Origin: Acidobacteriota bacterium
Lineage (GTDB): Bacteria > Acidobacteriota > Terriglobia > UBA7540
Direction of reading: 5' to 3'
Assembly: GCA_902812365.1 (NCBI GenBank)
Contig: CADDZC010000018.1
Location: forward strand, 1-55,022
DNA length: 55,022 nucleotides
In this document: positions 33,746-45,031 of the stretch, piece after piece
Layout of the letters: each line of letters begins with the position of its first letter
Numbering within the stretch: position 1 is the stretch's first letter
The notes under the pieces: model-generated
The model's database searches: none
Told to the model about the DNA's origin: nothing
Seen by the model: the letters and a program-made list of their open reading frames with translations, nothing else
Translations under genes and position numbers: made by a program

Positions 33746-35020
33746 CTACGTATACCTGAACCAGCGCAACAGCTCGACCAGAGACGGCCGCTTGCCGTAC
33801 ATCAACACTCCGACACGATAAATCTTCGCCGAAATCGCCAGTACTCCCGTGGTGGTGACGACCGACAGGCCGAGCGAGAGGGCGATTTGCCACAGTGGCG
33901 GCGTTTGCACAGCAATGCGCAGGATCATCAGGATGGGCGAGAGAAATGGCACCAGTGACAACACCACAGAAGTCGTGGAGTTCGGATCGCGCAAGATCAC
34001 ATTGAAGAGCAAAAAGCTAAAGACAATCACGAGCGTAACAGGAGTCTGAAGCTGCTGGGCCTCCTGCTCGGTCGACACCATGGCGCCGACCGCGGCGTAC
34101 AGGGCCGCATAGAGCAGGTAGCCGGCCAGGAAAAACAACAGCAGGTAAGCCATCCACACCGCCGGCAGATGCAGATGCGGTATTGAGGCCTCCGGGTCGA
34201 TGGCCGCGGCCATCGCGCCGCCATAAGCGGCCACAGTCCCGGCGGCAACACCCCAGATGAGGTATTGGGTGGCGGCCACACCCGCTACGCCCAGCATTTT
34301 GCCGACGAGCAAATGAAAAGGCTTGATCGATGACACCAGCAGCTCCACGATGCGAGTCGATTTCTCCTCCATCACCGACCGCATCGTCGCCACGCCGTAA
34401 ACGATCAGCGTGACGTAGAGCAGCACGCCGAGCATGATCGCCACCACAAACGTCTGGCCTTTCTCTTCGGTCTCGCCTTGCTCTGTCACCTTGATCAGCC
34501 GGACGTTCACCCCCTTCACGATCTCATCGACATCGCTGGCCTGGATTCCCTTCTGCTCGAGCCGGCGAGCGATGACAGCGTTGCTGACCGCGCGGTCGAT
34601 GGTTCCCATCAGGCTGAAATCGGCCGTATTCCTGGCGTGCAGCTCTGCGATGCCTTGCCGCAGGGCGTCCTGAGGAACGAGCAAGAAAGCGTCCAGGCGA
34701 CCTCGCTGAATGTCGGCCAGCAGTTCGTCGCGAATGTCCCGGTCGGCAGCCGGCGATTCGACCGTCTTCACCAGCTCGAATTGCGGCTTCCCGTTGCTCA
34801 CTTTTCCGGCCAGGTCCCGCGCGATCGGAGTCGCCAAGCCGCCCGCTTCGTCCACAATCGCGATCTTCAGCGTTCGGTTCGTCTGCCGTGTGGCCATGTA
34901 AATCGAGAAGCCGAAAGTGCCCATGAACAACAGGGGCAAGCCGATCGTGGACAAGATAAAAGCCTTGGTGCGAACACGCGTGATATATTCTCGCTTGATC
35001 ACCAGTCCGATCTTACGCAT
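33746..35020 (-). CDS. ABC-2 type transporter permease (NatB-like)
   Basis: A 424-residue ABC-2 family permease. A first membrane helix (about 22-40) is followed by a large extracytoplasmic loop (about 50-180), then five to six helices from about 185 to 415. This NatB/YhaP-like layout goes with the partner ATPase encoded immediately before it. The ATG at 35020 overlaps the ATPase stop by 8 bases, so translation is coupled. NatAB systems export sodium or toxic compounds in Bacillus; the substrate here is unknown. An upstream in-frame GTG/ATG at 35041 lies wholly within the ATPase gene and was rejected. Confidence 0.9.
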   Translation of the reverse strand: MRKIGLVIKREYITRVRTKAFILSTIGLPLLFMGTFGFSIYMATRQTNRTLKIAIVDEAGGLATPIARDLAGKVSNGKPQFELVKTVESPAADRDIRDELLADIQRGRLDAFLLVPQDALRQGIAELHARNTADFSLMGTIDRAVSNAVIARRLEQKGIQASDVDEIVKGVNVRLIKVTEQGETEEKGQTFVVAIMLGVLLYVTLIVYGVATMRSVMEEKSTRIVELLVSSIKPFHLLVGKMLGVAGVAATQYLIWGVAAGTVAAYGGAMAAAIDPEASIPHLHLPAVWMAYLLLFFLAGYLLYAALYAAVGAMVSTEQEAQQLQTPVTLVIVFSFLLFNVILRDPNSTTSVVLSLVPFLSPILMILRIAVQTPPLWQIALSLGLSVVTTTGVLAISAKIYRVGVLMYGKRPSLVELLRWFRYT

Positions 35021-35933
35021 CGACACTGGATACCTTCTCAATGAAAATGTCGTTCAGCGGCGGCTCGACGAGCTCAAACCTGCTGATGCGCACCCCGTGG
35101 CCGACAGCCGACTTCAAGAGCTCCTGCGGGTCCGCGCCGGGATTCAGTTTCACCTCGACCACGGCACCGTACCGGTTGATGCTGGCAGCCGCGCCGCCTG
35201 CCTTAAGGAAGTCGCCGTCGCCGCCCGAGTACTCGATCCGCACCGTATTTTTGCCATACGATTGCTTGATCTGCTTCAAATCGCCGTCCAGGATGTTCCG
35301 GCCTTTGTGGATCAGGCAAATCGAATCGCACATCATCTCCACTTGCTCCATGCGGTGGGTCGACAGGATAACGGTAGCCCCCTGGTCGCGCAGTTCGAGC
35401 ATGATGTCTTTCACCATCACCGCGTTGACCGGATCGAGTCCGGTGAACGGCTCATCGAGAATGATCACCGGAGGGCGGTGAATCACGGCAGCAATAAACT
35501 GGACCTTCTGTTGCATCCCCTTGGAAAGGTCAATCACCTTCTTGTGGGCCCAGTGAGCAAGATCGAAGCGCTCCAGCCACTGGTCGGCGCGGCGGCCCGC
35601 CTCCACCTCAGACAGTCCTTTGAGCGCCGCCAGAAATACCAACACCTCCTTCACTCGCATGCGCGGATACAGCCCGCGCTCCTCGGGAAGATAGCCGATC
35701 ACCTCCTGCGACCGCTCACTCAGCAGCTCGCCCAGCAGCCGGATGTCGCCTTCGTCCGGAATCATGATGCGCATCATCATGCGCAACGTGGTGGTTTTGC
35801 CGGCCCCGTTTGGACCGAGCAAGCCAAAGATGGCTCCGGCGCGAATCTTCAGGCTGAGGTTATCGACCGCCGTCACCGTATCGAACCGCTTGGTCACTCG
35901 TTCGAGTGCCACGGCTTCCCTCATAGCTGCCAT
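35013..35933 (-). CDS. ABC transporter ATP-binding protein (NatA-like)
   Basis: A 306-residue ATPase that powers the NatB-type permease encoded next. The Walker A motif is GPNGAGKT (residues 40-47), the ABC signature is LSKGMQQK, Walker B is VIILDEPF, and the H-loop is STHRMEQ. The C-terminal 80 residues form the extra domain typical of NatA/YhaQ-type ATPases. I chose the ATG at 35933, with AGAAGAG just upstream; a GTG at 35948 lacks one. A predicted promoter lies about 65 bases upstream. It is divergent from trxB. Confidence 0.93.
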   Translation of the reverse strand: MAAMREAVALERVTKRFDTVTAVDNLSLKIRAGAIFGLLGPNGAGKTTTLRMMMRIMIPDEGDIRLLGELLSERSQEVIGYLPEERGLYPRMRVKEVLVFLAALKGLSEVEAGRRADQWLERFDLAHWAHKKVIDLSKGMQQKVQFIAAVIHRPPVIILDEPFTGLDPVNAVMVKDIMLELRDQGATVILSTHRMEQVEMMCDSICLIHKGRNILDGDLKQIKQSYGKNTVRIEYSGGDGDFLKAGGAAASINRYGAVVEVKLNPGADPQELLKSAVGHGVRISRFELVEPPLNDIFIEKVSSVDA

Positions 35934-35996
35934 CGGCTCTTCTCGCACCTAGTCGAACAGAAAAAAGAGGAACTCAGCCGTCGGAACGAAGTTCCT

Positions 35997-36025
35997 TCTA
36001 TAGCATCAAATCTTAGGAACGGCAA
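35997..36025 (-). promoter_or_regulatory. Predicted sigma-70 promoter for the ABC exporter operon
   Basis: On the minus strand TTGCCG (36025-36020) and TATAGA (36002-35997) are 17 bases apart. The leader of about 57 bases contains a small hairpin, GGAA-CTTCG-TTCC, near 35983-35995. Divergent trxB is 104 bases away. Confidence 0.5.
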
Positions 36026-36128
36026 CGTCAGTCTAACCTCAAGGACTGCATCTCAGGTAAGATAGGCAGCTCGATCGGGCCGCCGAACCATCGGACGCCC
36101 GAACCATGATAACGGAAAGGGATCCTGT

Positions 36129-37052
36129 ATGAGAAACGTTGTGATTATCGGCTCGGGATGTGCCGGTTTGACAGCGGCCATTTATGCGGCGCGGGCCAGA
36201 CTCGAGCCGCTCGTCGTCCGCGGCCACGAGGCCGGGGGGCAACTCAGCCTCACCACTCTGGTCGAGAACTATCCCGGCTTTCCGGACGGCGTTCAGGGGC
36301 CGGAGCTCATCGAGAGAATGCAAAAGCAGGCGGCGGCCTTCGGCGCCGAGTTTCGGGAAGGCGACGTGACGCGCGTCGACCTGTCTCGCCGTCCCTTCAC
36401 GCTAGAAATCGGCAAGGAACACGTTGAGACGCGCACGCTGATCATCGCCTCTGGGGCCTCCGCTAAGATGCTGGGCCTCGAATCCGAGCGGAGATTGCTG
36501 GGTCATGGAGTTTCCACTTGCGCGACGTGCGACGGGTATTTTTTCCGCGGGCGGGAGGTCGCTGTGGTCGGGGGCGGCGATACAGCGGCGGAGGAGGCGC
36601 TTTTTCTCACCCGCTACGCCACGGTCGTCTATCTCATCCACCGTCGCGACCAACTGCGGGCCTCCAAGATCATGGCCGATCGCCTCATGCACAACGAGAA
36701 GATTAAGCCGATTTGGAACACGGTCGTGACGGACGTGCTCGACGTCGCCCGGAATGAAGTGACGGCAGCCAAGCTTCGGAACGTCAGAACCGGCGAGGAG
36801 AGCGTCCTGCCGATTGCCGGACTCTTCATCGGCATCGGGCACCAGCCAAATACGGACCTGTTCAGAGGCCAACTGGAAATGAACGAGGTCGGCTACTTGA
36901 AGACGCATGACGGAACCAGGACCAGCGTCGCGGGTGTCTTTGCCGCCGGTGACGTGCAAGACCATATCTATCGGCAGGCCATCACCGCGGCGGGCAGCGG
37001 CTGCATGGCCGCAATGGACGCCGAAAAGTTTCTGGAGGCAGAACAAGGCTAA
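36129..37052 (+). CDS. trxB: Thioredoxin reductase
   Basis: A 307-residue FAD- and NADPH-dependent flavoenzyme that keeps thioredoxin reduced in the cytoplasm. The FAD-binding Rossmann motif is GSGCAGLTAAIYAAR (about residues 8-22), the redox-active pair is Cys131-Ala-Thr-Cys134 (STCATCDG), and the NADPH-binding motif is VVGGGDTAAEEA (about 147-158). The C-terminal FAD contact, GVFAAGDVQDHIYRQAITAAGSG, is intact. It is divergent from the ABC exporter and upstream of the radical SAM gene. Length is normal. Confidence 0.96.
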   Translation: MRNVVIIGSGCAGLTAAIYAARARLEPLVVRGHEAGGQLSLTTLVENYPGFPDGVQGPELIERMQKQAAAFGAEFREGDVTRVDLSRRPFTLEIGKEHVETRTLIIASGASAKMLGLESERRLLGHGVSTCATCDGYFFRGREVAVVGGGDTAAEEALFLTRYATVVYLIHRRDQLRASKIMADRLMHNEKIKPIWNTVVTDVLDVARNEVTAAKLRNVRTGEESVLPIAGLFIGIGHQPNTDLFRGQLEMNEVGYLKTHDGTRTSVAGVFAAGDVQDHIYRQAITAAGSGCMAAMDAEKFLEAEQG

Positions 37053-37163
37053 TGCGACGTTGCCGGGACAATCGACCCGGGCGTTGGTATTGGTTCATGG
37101 CGGCTCCCCCGTCCGCGCCGCCCGCTTCCCGAGGTTAACCGGTATTTCGGCACGCGCGATAAG

Positions 37164-37172
37164 TGCTATAAT
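37164..37172 (+). promoter_or_regulatory. Extended -10 promoter for the radical SAM gene
   Basis: TGCTATAAT is a perfect extended -10 element (TGnTATAAT). Transcription would start near 37179, leaving a leader of about 43 bases to the ATG at 37222. The -35 region is weak, which is normal for this promoter class. Confidence 0.6.
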
Positions 37173-37221
37173 GAAATAAGGTGATCTGAGCACGCAAGTC
37201 CGCGGCGCGAGGACGACCTCC

Positions 37222-38361
37222 ATGCTTACTTTGAAGGAGATTCTGGCGAGAAACGTCCGCGAAGGAGAGCTTTACGAAAAGCTCGACCGCGAGGGGTGGG
37301 TTCGTTGCTTCGCGTGCGGGCACTGTTGCCGCATTCCTCCCGGGCAGCTCGGCATCTGCAAGGTCCGGTTCAATCAAGACGGCAAGCTTTACGTCCCCTG
37401 GGGCTACGTGGGCGGCATACAGTGCGATCCGATTGAGAAGAAGCCTTTCTTTCACGCCTACCCGGGCGCTCTCGCCTACAGTTTCGGCATGCTGGGCTGC
37501 GACCTTCACTGTGCCTACTGCCAGAACTGGGTCACTTCCCAGGCCTTGCGCGATCCAAACGCCGTTTCGCCTCCCCTGGGCACGACGCCCCAAGCCCTCG
37601 TGCAGGACGCTGTGCGACACGGCGCGCGCGTTGTGGTCAGCACTTACAACGAACCTCTGATCACCAGCGAATGGGCGGTGGCGATCTTCAAGGAGGCGCG
37701 CGCCGCCGGATTGAAAACAGCCTTCGTTTCGAACGGGAACGGAACGCCCCAGGTGCTCGAATATCTGCGGCCTTGGATCGACTTCTATAAGGTTGACCTG
37801 AAGAGCTTCGACGACCGCCATTACCGCCAGCTCGGCGGGCGCATTGATCCGATCCTGTGGACCATTCGGCGGCTCCATGAGATGGGCATCTGGCTTGAAG
37901 TCGTGACCCTCGTGATTCCCGGCTTTAATGATTCGGACGCGGAGCTCACCCGCCTGGCTGAGTTCCTGGCGAGCGTGTCGCCCGACATCCCCTGGCACGT
38001 GACCGCGTTTCACCAGGATTACAAAATGACGGATCCCGAGAACACCCCGCCGGAAACGCTGATCCGCGCCGCCGGTATCGGCAAGCGAGCCGGGCTCCGC
38101 TATGTTTACGCGGGAAACCTGCCCGGCCAGGTCGGGGACCTCGAAAACACGTATTGTCCAAACTGCCGCGCACTGCTGATCGAGCGTTACGGCTATCTTA
38201 TTCGCGGCTACCGCCTGACAGCGGAAGGCTCGTGCCCGCAGTGCGGTACGGCGATCGCCGGCCGTTGGCCGGCTTCGTTTGAGGGCCAAATTACGGACCA
38301 CCCCTTTCTGCCCCGAGTCCGGAGCAGCGCCGCCTTATTCAACCTGGTCCCGATCCCGTGA
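37222..38361 (+). CDS. amrS: AmmeMemoRadiSam-system radical SAM enzyme
   Basis: A 379-residue radical S-adenosylmethionine enzyme. The cluster-binding cysteines are Cys93, Cys97 and Cys100 (GCDLHCAYC), the CxxxCxxC signature. An N-terminal CxxCC-type zinc region (RCFACGHCCRIPPGQLGIC) and a C-terminal rubredoxin-like knuckle (CPNCRALL, then CPQCG) match the AmrS/PflA-like family that travels with Memo and AMMECR1 proteins in many genomes. Neither partner is in this window. The reaction of the system is not established. A well-placed extended -10 promoter lies upstream. Confidence 0.9.
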   Translation: MLTLKEILARNVREGELYEKLDREGWVRCFACGHCCRIPPGQLGICKVRFNQDGKLYVPWGYVGGIQCDPIEKKPFFHAYPGALAYSFGMLGCDLHCAYCQNWVTSQALRDPNAVSPPLGTTPQALVQDAVRHGARVVVSTYNEPLITSEWAVAIFKEARAAGLKTAFVSNGNGTPQVLEYLRPWIDFYKVDLKSFDDRHYRQLGGRIDPILWTIRRLHEMGIWLEVVTLVIPGFNDSDAELTRLAEFLASVSPDIPWHVTAFHQDYKMTDPENTPPETLIRAAGIGKRAGLRYVYAGNLPGQVGDLENTYCPNCRALLIERYGYLIRGYRLTAEGSCPQCGTAIAGRWPASFEGQITDHPFLPRVRSSAALFNLVPIP

Positions 38362-38382
38362 CCGCCGGCGGGTTCGTCTCCT

Positions 38383-39651
38383 TCAGCCGCTCACAGGAAC
38401 CTTGCTGGAAAAGAAAGCACTCACCACCAGGAACAGGGTTAAGCCAATCATCACCAGGCAGGTTGCCCACGCGATCCAGTTGAAAACACGATGGTTGCGA
38501 TAATCGCCCATCAAGTCAGGCCGGTTGGCGAGACGCAACATAAAGATCAGCACAAAGGGTAACAGGATTCCGTTGACGACCTGCGAGAGCAGGATGATCG
38601 GAATCTGTTTTTGCTGGCTCAGGATCATCACCGCCAGTGAGCCCACGAAAATCAGCGCCGTGTAAAGCGAATAGAAGGCCGGCGCCTCGCGAAAACGCTT
38701 ATCGATGCCGGATTCCACCCCCAACCCTTCACACACGTAATAGGCCGTGGCCAGCGGAAGAATCGACGCCGAAAACAGCGAGGCGTTGCACAGCCCGAAA
38801 GCAAACAGCCAACTGGCCGCGCGGCCAGCCAGGGGTCGCAAGGCCAAGGCCGCGTCGGCGGCGTCGTGGATCGGCCCGCGTCCGGTCCGGTAGATCGTCG
38901 CTGCGCAGGCGACGATGATAAAGAAGGCCACCACGTCGGTCATGATGCAGCCGACGATGACGTCCCAGCGGGAGAGCCGGTAGTCCCGCAATTTGATACC
39001 CTTTTCGACGACGGCGGATTGCAGGTAAAACTGCATCCAAGGCGCGATCGTCGTCCCCACCAAGCCGATCAGCATGTAAAGGTAGCCGGAGTTGAGATGA
39101 AACGTCGGGATCACCAGCGCCTTCAGCGGCTCAGCCCAGCGGGGATGCGCCAAGAAACAAGAGAGCGGGTACGAGACATAAAACAAACAGGCGACCAAAA
39201 AGACGCGTTCGACAATCCGGTACGTTCCCTTCACCACCAAACCCCAGACGATTAAGGCGCCGAGCGGCACCACGACATACCGGCTGACGCCCAGCACCGA
39301 CATTCCGGAAGCCAGGCCCGCGAATTCCGACATCGTGTTGCCCAAATCCGCGAGCAGCAGGAGAAGCATCAGGAAGAATGTCGTGCGGAAGCCGTATTCC
39401 TCGCGGATCAGGTCCGCCAATCCCTTGCCGGTCACCACGCCCATCCGCGCCACCATCTCCTGCACGACGATCAAAGCAATCGTGATGGGAATCAGCGTCC
39501 ACAGAAGGGAGTAACCAAAACCGGCGCCCGCCTGCGAATACGTGAGGATGCCGCCGGCATCGTTATCGACGTTGGCGGTGATAATTCCCGGCCCCACGAC
39601 GGCCAAAAATATCAGCAACCGGGTTCGGAAGTGACGCAGACGCCGCTTCAT
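38383..39651 (-). CDS. NRAMP-related transporter of the NRMT (magnesium) type
   Basis: A 422-residue SLC11-fold membrane protein with about eleven helices. In helix 1 the metal motif DPGN reads Asp31-Ala-Gly-Gly34, so the conserved asparagine is glycine. In helix 6 the usual Met-Pro-His-Asn reads Ala203-Pro-Trp-Met206, so the soft-metal methionine is alanine. As I recall, this pair of changes defines NRAMP-related magnesium transporters, in which hydrated Mg2+ replaces Mn2+ or Fe2+. The upstream gene encodes an MgtE-N/CBS protein, which supports a magnesium role. ATG 39651 is chosen; a GTG at 39690 is possible. An ordinary MntH call would probably be misleading. Confidence 0.88.
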   Translation of the reverse strand: MKRRLRHFRTRLLIFLAVVGPGIITANVDNDAGGILTYSQAGAGFGYSLLWTLIPITIALIVVQEMVARMGVVTGKGLADLIREEYGFRTTFFLMLLLLLADLGNTMSEFAGLASGMSVLGVSRYVVVPLGALIVWGLVVKGTYRIVERVFLVACLFYVSYPLSCFLAHPRWAEPLKALVIPTFHLNSGYLYMLIGLVGTTIAPWMQFYLQSAVVEKGIKLRDYRLSRWDVIVGCIMTDVVAFFIIVACAATIYRTGRGPIHDAADAALALRPLAGRAASWLFAFGLCNASLFSASILPLATAYYVCEGLGVESGIDKRFREAPAFYSLYTALIFVGSLAVMILSQQKQIPIILLSQVVNGILLPFVLIFMLRLANRPDLMGDYRNHRVFNWIAWATCLVMIGLTLFLVVSAFFSSKVPVSG

Positions 39652-39700
39652 AGCACCATGACCCGTCCCAGCCGCTGCCCGCGCCTCCACCGGCCGCCGG

Positions 39701-40942
39701 CTACGATTTCTTCACCACCAGCTCCAAGACGTCGTCGGCCGTAATCACTCCCAGCAGGTGACCCTGCTCATCGACCACGGGCAAGGCGATCAGGTTGTAC
39801 TTGTGGAACAAGTCGACGACCGTCTTCTCGTCGGCGTGGGCCTGCACGCTGATGATCGGCTCGGTGGAAAGCTCTTTCAACGGCGTCGCGGCGCCGGCCA
39901 ACAGAATCCGCGCCAGCGGCACCGCGCCCGTCAAAACCCCGTCGGGGTTGACCAGAAACACCACGTGCACCGATTCGACCGGCCCTTCGAAGTGCCTCAA
40001 GGCGGCGATGGCCCCTTCAATCGTCGCCGAGTCGCCGACCACAATGAAATCGGTCGTCATCAACCCTCCTGCCGTCCTCTCTTCAAAACCCAGTAAGTTG
40101 CGGACTTCCTTGGCTTCCTTGTTCTCCATGTCCGCCAGGAGTTCGGCGGACGTTTCCGGCGGCAGCTCCTGCAGGACGTCGGCGGCCTCGTCAGGAGGCA
40201 TCTCTTCCACGATGTCGGCGGCCTTTTCCGGATGGATGCTCTCCAGGATGTCAGCCTGAATTTTGGTAGGAATTTCGGAAATGACCTGGGCGGCCGTCTC
40301 CTTGTCGAGCGACTCGATCACCGCCGTCTGCTCATCGCGGCTCAGGTCCTCCAGAATTTCCGCCACATCCGCGGGATGGAGCTGAGCCAGTCGGTCGTAA
40401 GAGAGCCGGAGCTTGACGCGGCGAGCCGGATCGGACTCGATGAGGTTGATGAACTCCCAAGGAATGGTCTTGGAAGGCAGCACCCCGGTGAGGGACCGGA
40501 TGCGATGCTTCGCCACCACCCCTTGCAGCAGGCGGCGAGCGGCCGCCGCCAGACCGACGTTGGCGGCGACGATGCGCAGCTCCGTATGCCCGTTGGTCGG
40601 CCGGATGTCGAAATCGACGTCATTAACGCGCACCACCTTGCGGTGGTTCACGTCGATGACCTGCTGATCGAGCACGTCCTTCTTGATGTGCAGCAGGCCC
40701 TCGTCCGGCGCGTAACAGCGGATCAGGTCGGCGGGGACGCTGGTCTGCATGGCGCGCACGGAGATGGATTGCACCTGCTCGTGGGTAATGCACAGCATCC
40801 GCTTACGGGGTGTCTTGATTAGATAACAGGCCACTCGCAGCGAATTCTGGCTCGGGTCCACGCATAAATCCGCCAAGCGCCCCAGAAACTCGCCCTTGGC
40901 GTCGAAGGCCGGAAGGTTCTCTAGTTCAGTGAAATAGATCAT
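39701..40942 (-). CDS. PRC-barrel/MgtE_N/CBS sensor-like protein without a channel
   Basis: A 413-residue soluble protein. An N-terminal PRC-barrel-like region (about 1-160) is followed by an MgtE intracellular N domain made of short helical repeats (about 175-290: LHPADVAEILEDL, then HPEKAADIVEEM and PPDEAADVLQEL). A CBS-domain pair ends it (about 295-413). In MgtE these two domains sense cytoplasmic Mg2+ and gate the pore, but here the five-helix channel is missing. ATG 40942 has AGGGGGAG upstream; a TTG at 41098 was rejected. It is followed 49 bases later by the NRMT gene, so a regulatory or gating role for that transporter is likely, by inference. Confidence 0.88.
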   Translation of the reverse strand: MIYFTELENLPAFDAKGEFLGRLADLCVDPSQNSLRVACYLIKTPRKRMLCITHEQVQSISVRAMQTSVPADLIRCYAPDEGLLHIKKDVLDQQVIDVNHRKVVRVNDVDFDIRPTNGHTELRIVAANVGLAAAARRLLQGVVAKHRIRSLTGVLPSKTIPWEFINLIESDPARRVKLRLSYDRLAQLHPADVAEILEDLSRDEQTAVIESLDKETAAQVISEIPTKIQADILESIHPEKAADIVEEMPPDEAADVLQELPPETSAELLADMENKEAKEVRNLLGFEERTAGGLMTTDFIVVGDSATIEGAIAALRHFEGPVESVHVVFLVNPDGVLTGAVPLARILLAGAATPLKELSTEPIISVQAHADEKTVVDLFHKYNLIALPVVDEQGHLLGVITADDVLELVVKKS

Positions 40943-41130
40943 GGCTCCCCCTGGCGCCGAACCCCCGGCCGCCCGGCGGCTCGGGCTCCACAACCGGCCG
41001 CCGACCACACCCGGGTCCTTGGTGGCGCCGCTGGTCACCTTGAACACTGGCGCGGGATGGCCGGGCCGGATAGAGTTAGGTTGCGTCGAGCGAGACAACG
41101 GAGGCTTTTCGAGAGCTTGAAAAGGCCTCC
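40943..41130 (-). promoter_or_regulatory. Long structured 5' leader of the MgtE_N-NRMT operon
   Basis: The predicted transcript start near 41130 leaves about 188 untranslated bases. The first 31 (41130-41100) fold into a hairpin: GGAGGC and TTTTC pair with GAAAA and GCCTCC around a loop, with one bulged G. Further GC-rich complementary segments (several GGCGCC and GCCGGGC blocks) follow. I see no match to the ykoK M-box or mgtA leader sequence, so a riboswitch is only a hypothesis. Confidence 0.35.
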
Positions 41131-41136
41131 ATGCCC

Positions 41137-41165
41137 TTAATACGGACGAGCGGCAGCTTTGTCAA
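41137..41165 (-). promoter_or_regulatory. Strong predicted sigma-70 promoter of the MgtE_N-NRMT operon
   Basis: On the minus strand a perfect TTGACA (41165-41160) and TATTAA (41142-41137) are spaced exactly 17 bases. An A/T-rich stretch lies just upstream of the -35 box. This is one of the best promoter matches in the window. Confidence 0.65.
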
Positions 41166-41291
41166 GAAAAAAGCGCCGGACATCGGATGGCAACATTTCG
41201 GGAACCCCGAGGCTTCCAAAAAGCATCATCAGGAGTAAGATGGAGAAGGAGGCCTCCCGCCGGCCGAGCCGCGCGGAGACGGCGAAGCAAG

Positions 41292-41846
41292 ATGCGGCGA
41301 CGAGCGTTCATGGCGGCCGGGGTGGGATTGGGGGCTGCGCTTTTCGAGGCGGCGCGGGCGGGCCGCGGCGGAAGCCGGAGGGGCCGGCCGAAGGTGGTCC
41401 AACTGGTGGAGTTTACCCACTCGGGCCAAAGGAAGGGAGTGGTGACCATGGAAAAAGTCGTCAAAAGCGATGAGGAGTGGCGGCAAATCTTGACCCCGGA
41501 ACAGTTCGAAGTGACCCGCCGGAACGGGACCGAACGCGCCTTCACCGGCAAATACTGGAACTGGCACGAAAAGGGCATCTACCGGTGTGTGTGCTGCGGC
41601 ACGGCGCTCTTCAGCTCGGAGACAAAATTCGATTCCGGCACCGGCTGGCCCAGTTTCTGGGCCCCCATCGCCCAGCAGAACATCGAGACCCGCGTGGATC
41701 TGTCCCTCGGCTTGCCGCGCACCGAGGTGCGCTGCCGGCGCTGCGACGCACACCTCGGGCATGTCTTTGATGACGGGCCGCCACCCACCCGCCTGCGCTA
41801 CTGTATGAATTCGGCGGCCTTGAACTTTGTGAAAGAAGGATCGTGA
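41292..41846 (+). CDS. msrB: Exported peptide-methionine (R)-S-oxide reductase
   Basis: A 184-residue MsrB that reduces methionine-R-sulfoxide in proteins. The N-terminus carries an RRRAF twin-arginine-like leader and a hydrophobic run, implying periplasmic location. The zinc site is two CxxC pairs (CVCC and CRRC), the substrate box is SGTGWPSF, and the catalytic Cys171 lies in [10 protein letters not shown] chose the ATG at 41292, which begins that leader; an upstream start at 41187 would add 35 Arg-rich residues of no clear meaning. It lies seven bases ahead of a small coiled-coil gene. Cytoplasmic action cannot be excluded. Confidence 0.93.
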   Translation: MRRRAFMAAGVGLGAALFEAARAGRGGSRRGRPKVVQLVEFTHSGQRKGVVTMEKVVKSDEEWRQILTPEQFEVTRRNGTERAFTGKYWNWHEKGIYRCVCCGTALFSSETKFDSGTGWPSFWAPIAQQNIETRVDLSLGLPRTEVRCRRCDAHLGHVFDDGPPPTRLRYCMNSAALNFVKEGS

Positions 41847-41852
41847 GCGAAG

Positions 41853-42239
41853 ATGGTTGACAGCCTCCGTAAGAACCTTCGGCCCCGGTGGCCGGCTTGC
41901 CTTCTGGCGTCCCTGATCGTAGCCATCAGCCCGCCGCCCCCGCTCGCCGCCCCGGCGCAATTGCCGCCGACAACAGCCGTGAACGGAAACCAACTCCCTC
42001 CGCCCGTGCCGGACGGCGAAGACAACGGCCCCTCCCCCAAGCAGAAAAAGGACCTGTTGAAGTACCGCTTCGAAAACCTGAAGAAGGATGCCGACCGGCT
42101 TTCGAAACTCGCCGAATCCCTCCAGAAGGAGATTGACCAATCCAATCCGAACGTCCTGTCGCTCGATGTGGTGAGGAAAGCCGGCCAAATCGAGAAGCTG
42201 GCCAAGAAAATCAAGGACAGCGCGACGGCGGGATACTGA
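41853..42239 (+). CDS. Small exported coiled-coil protein
   Basis: A 128-residue protein with an N-terminal signal peptide (about residues 12-33), a Pro-rich linker (about 36-62) and a helical, charged segment with coiled-coil heptads (about 64-125: KKDADRLSKLAESLQKEI, then IEKLAKKIKDS). I recognise no family. It follows msrB by seven bases, so it is probably co-transcribed and likely periplasmic, but its function is unknown. Confidence 0.68.
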   Translation: MVDSLRKNLRPRWPACLLASLIVAISPPPPLAAPAQLPPTTAVNGNQLPPPVPDGEDNGPSPKQKKDLLKYRFENLKKDADRLSKLAESLQKEIDQSNPNVLSLDVVRKAGQIEKLAKKIKDSATAGY

Positions 42240-42281
42240 CGCTCAGCCTGGGCCAGTGGAAGCCGCCGTGCCGGCAAAAGC

Positions 42282-44879
<2,598 letters not shown>

Positions 44880-45002
44880 CAATAGGCCTCCGACACGAAT
44901 CTTGTTTCCGCACCCTCGGGAGTCGGCGAAAGCAGGCTTAACCGGGTCCAGTTTGATATGAAATTGCCTAACTGCGCTACGGAGCAACCTCGAAAAGACC
45001 CT

Positions 45003-45031
45003 ATTCTACCATCCGCCGGGCGGCCCGTCAA
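45003..45031 (-). promoter_or_regulatory. Predicted sigma-70 promoter for the pyrophosphatase
   Basis: On the minus strand TTGACG (45031-45026) and TAGAAT (45008-45003) are 17 bases apart. The leader would be about 117 bases long before the ATG at 44879. Confidence 0.55.

Noticed and set aside
38383-39651. Ordinary MntH Mn2+/Fe2+ transporter
   Set aside because: Key helix-1 Asn and helix-6 Met are Gly and Ala, which fits magnesium-type NRMT better.
40943-41098. N-terminal extension of the MgtE_N/CBS protein from a TTG
   Set aside because: Low-complexity Pro/Gly/Arg sequence that overlaps the predicted leader; ATG 40942 has AGGGGGAG.
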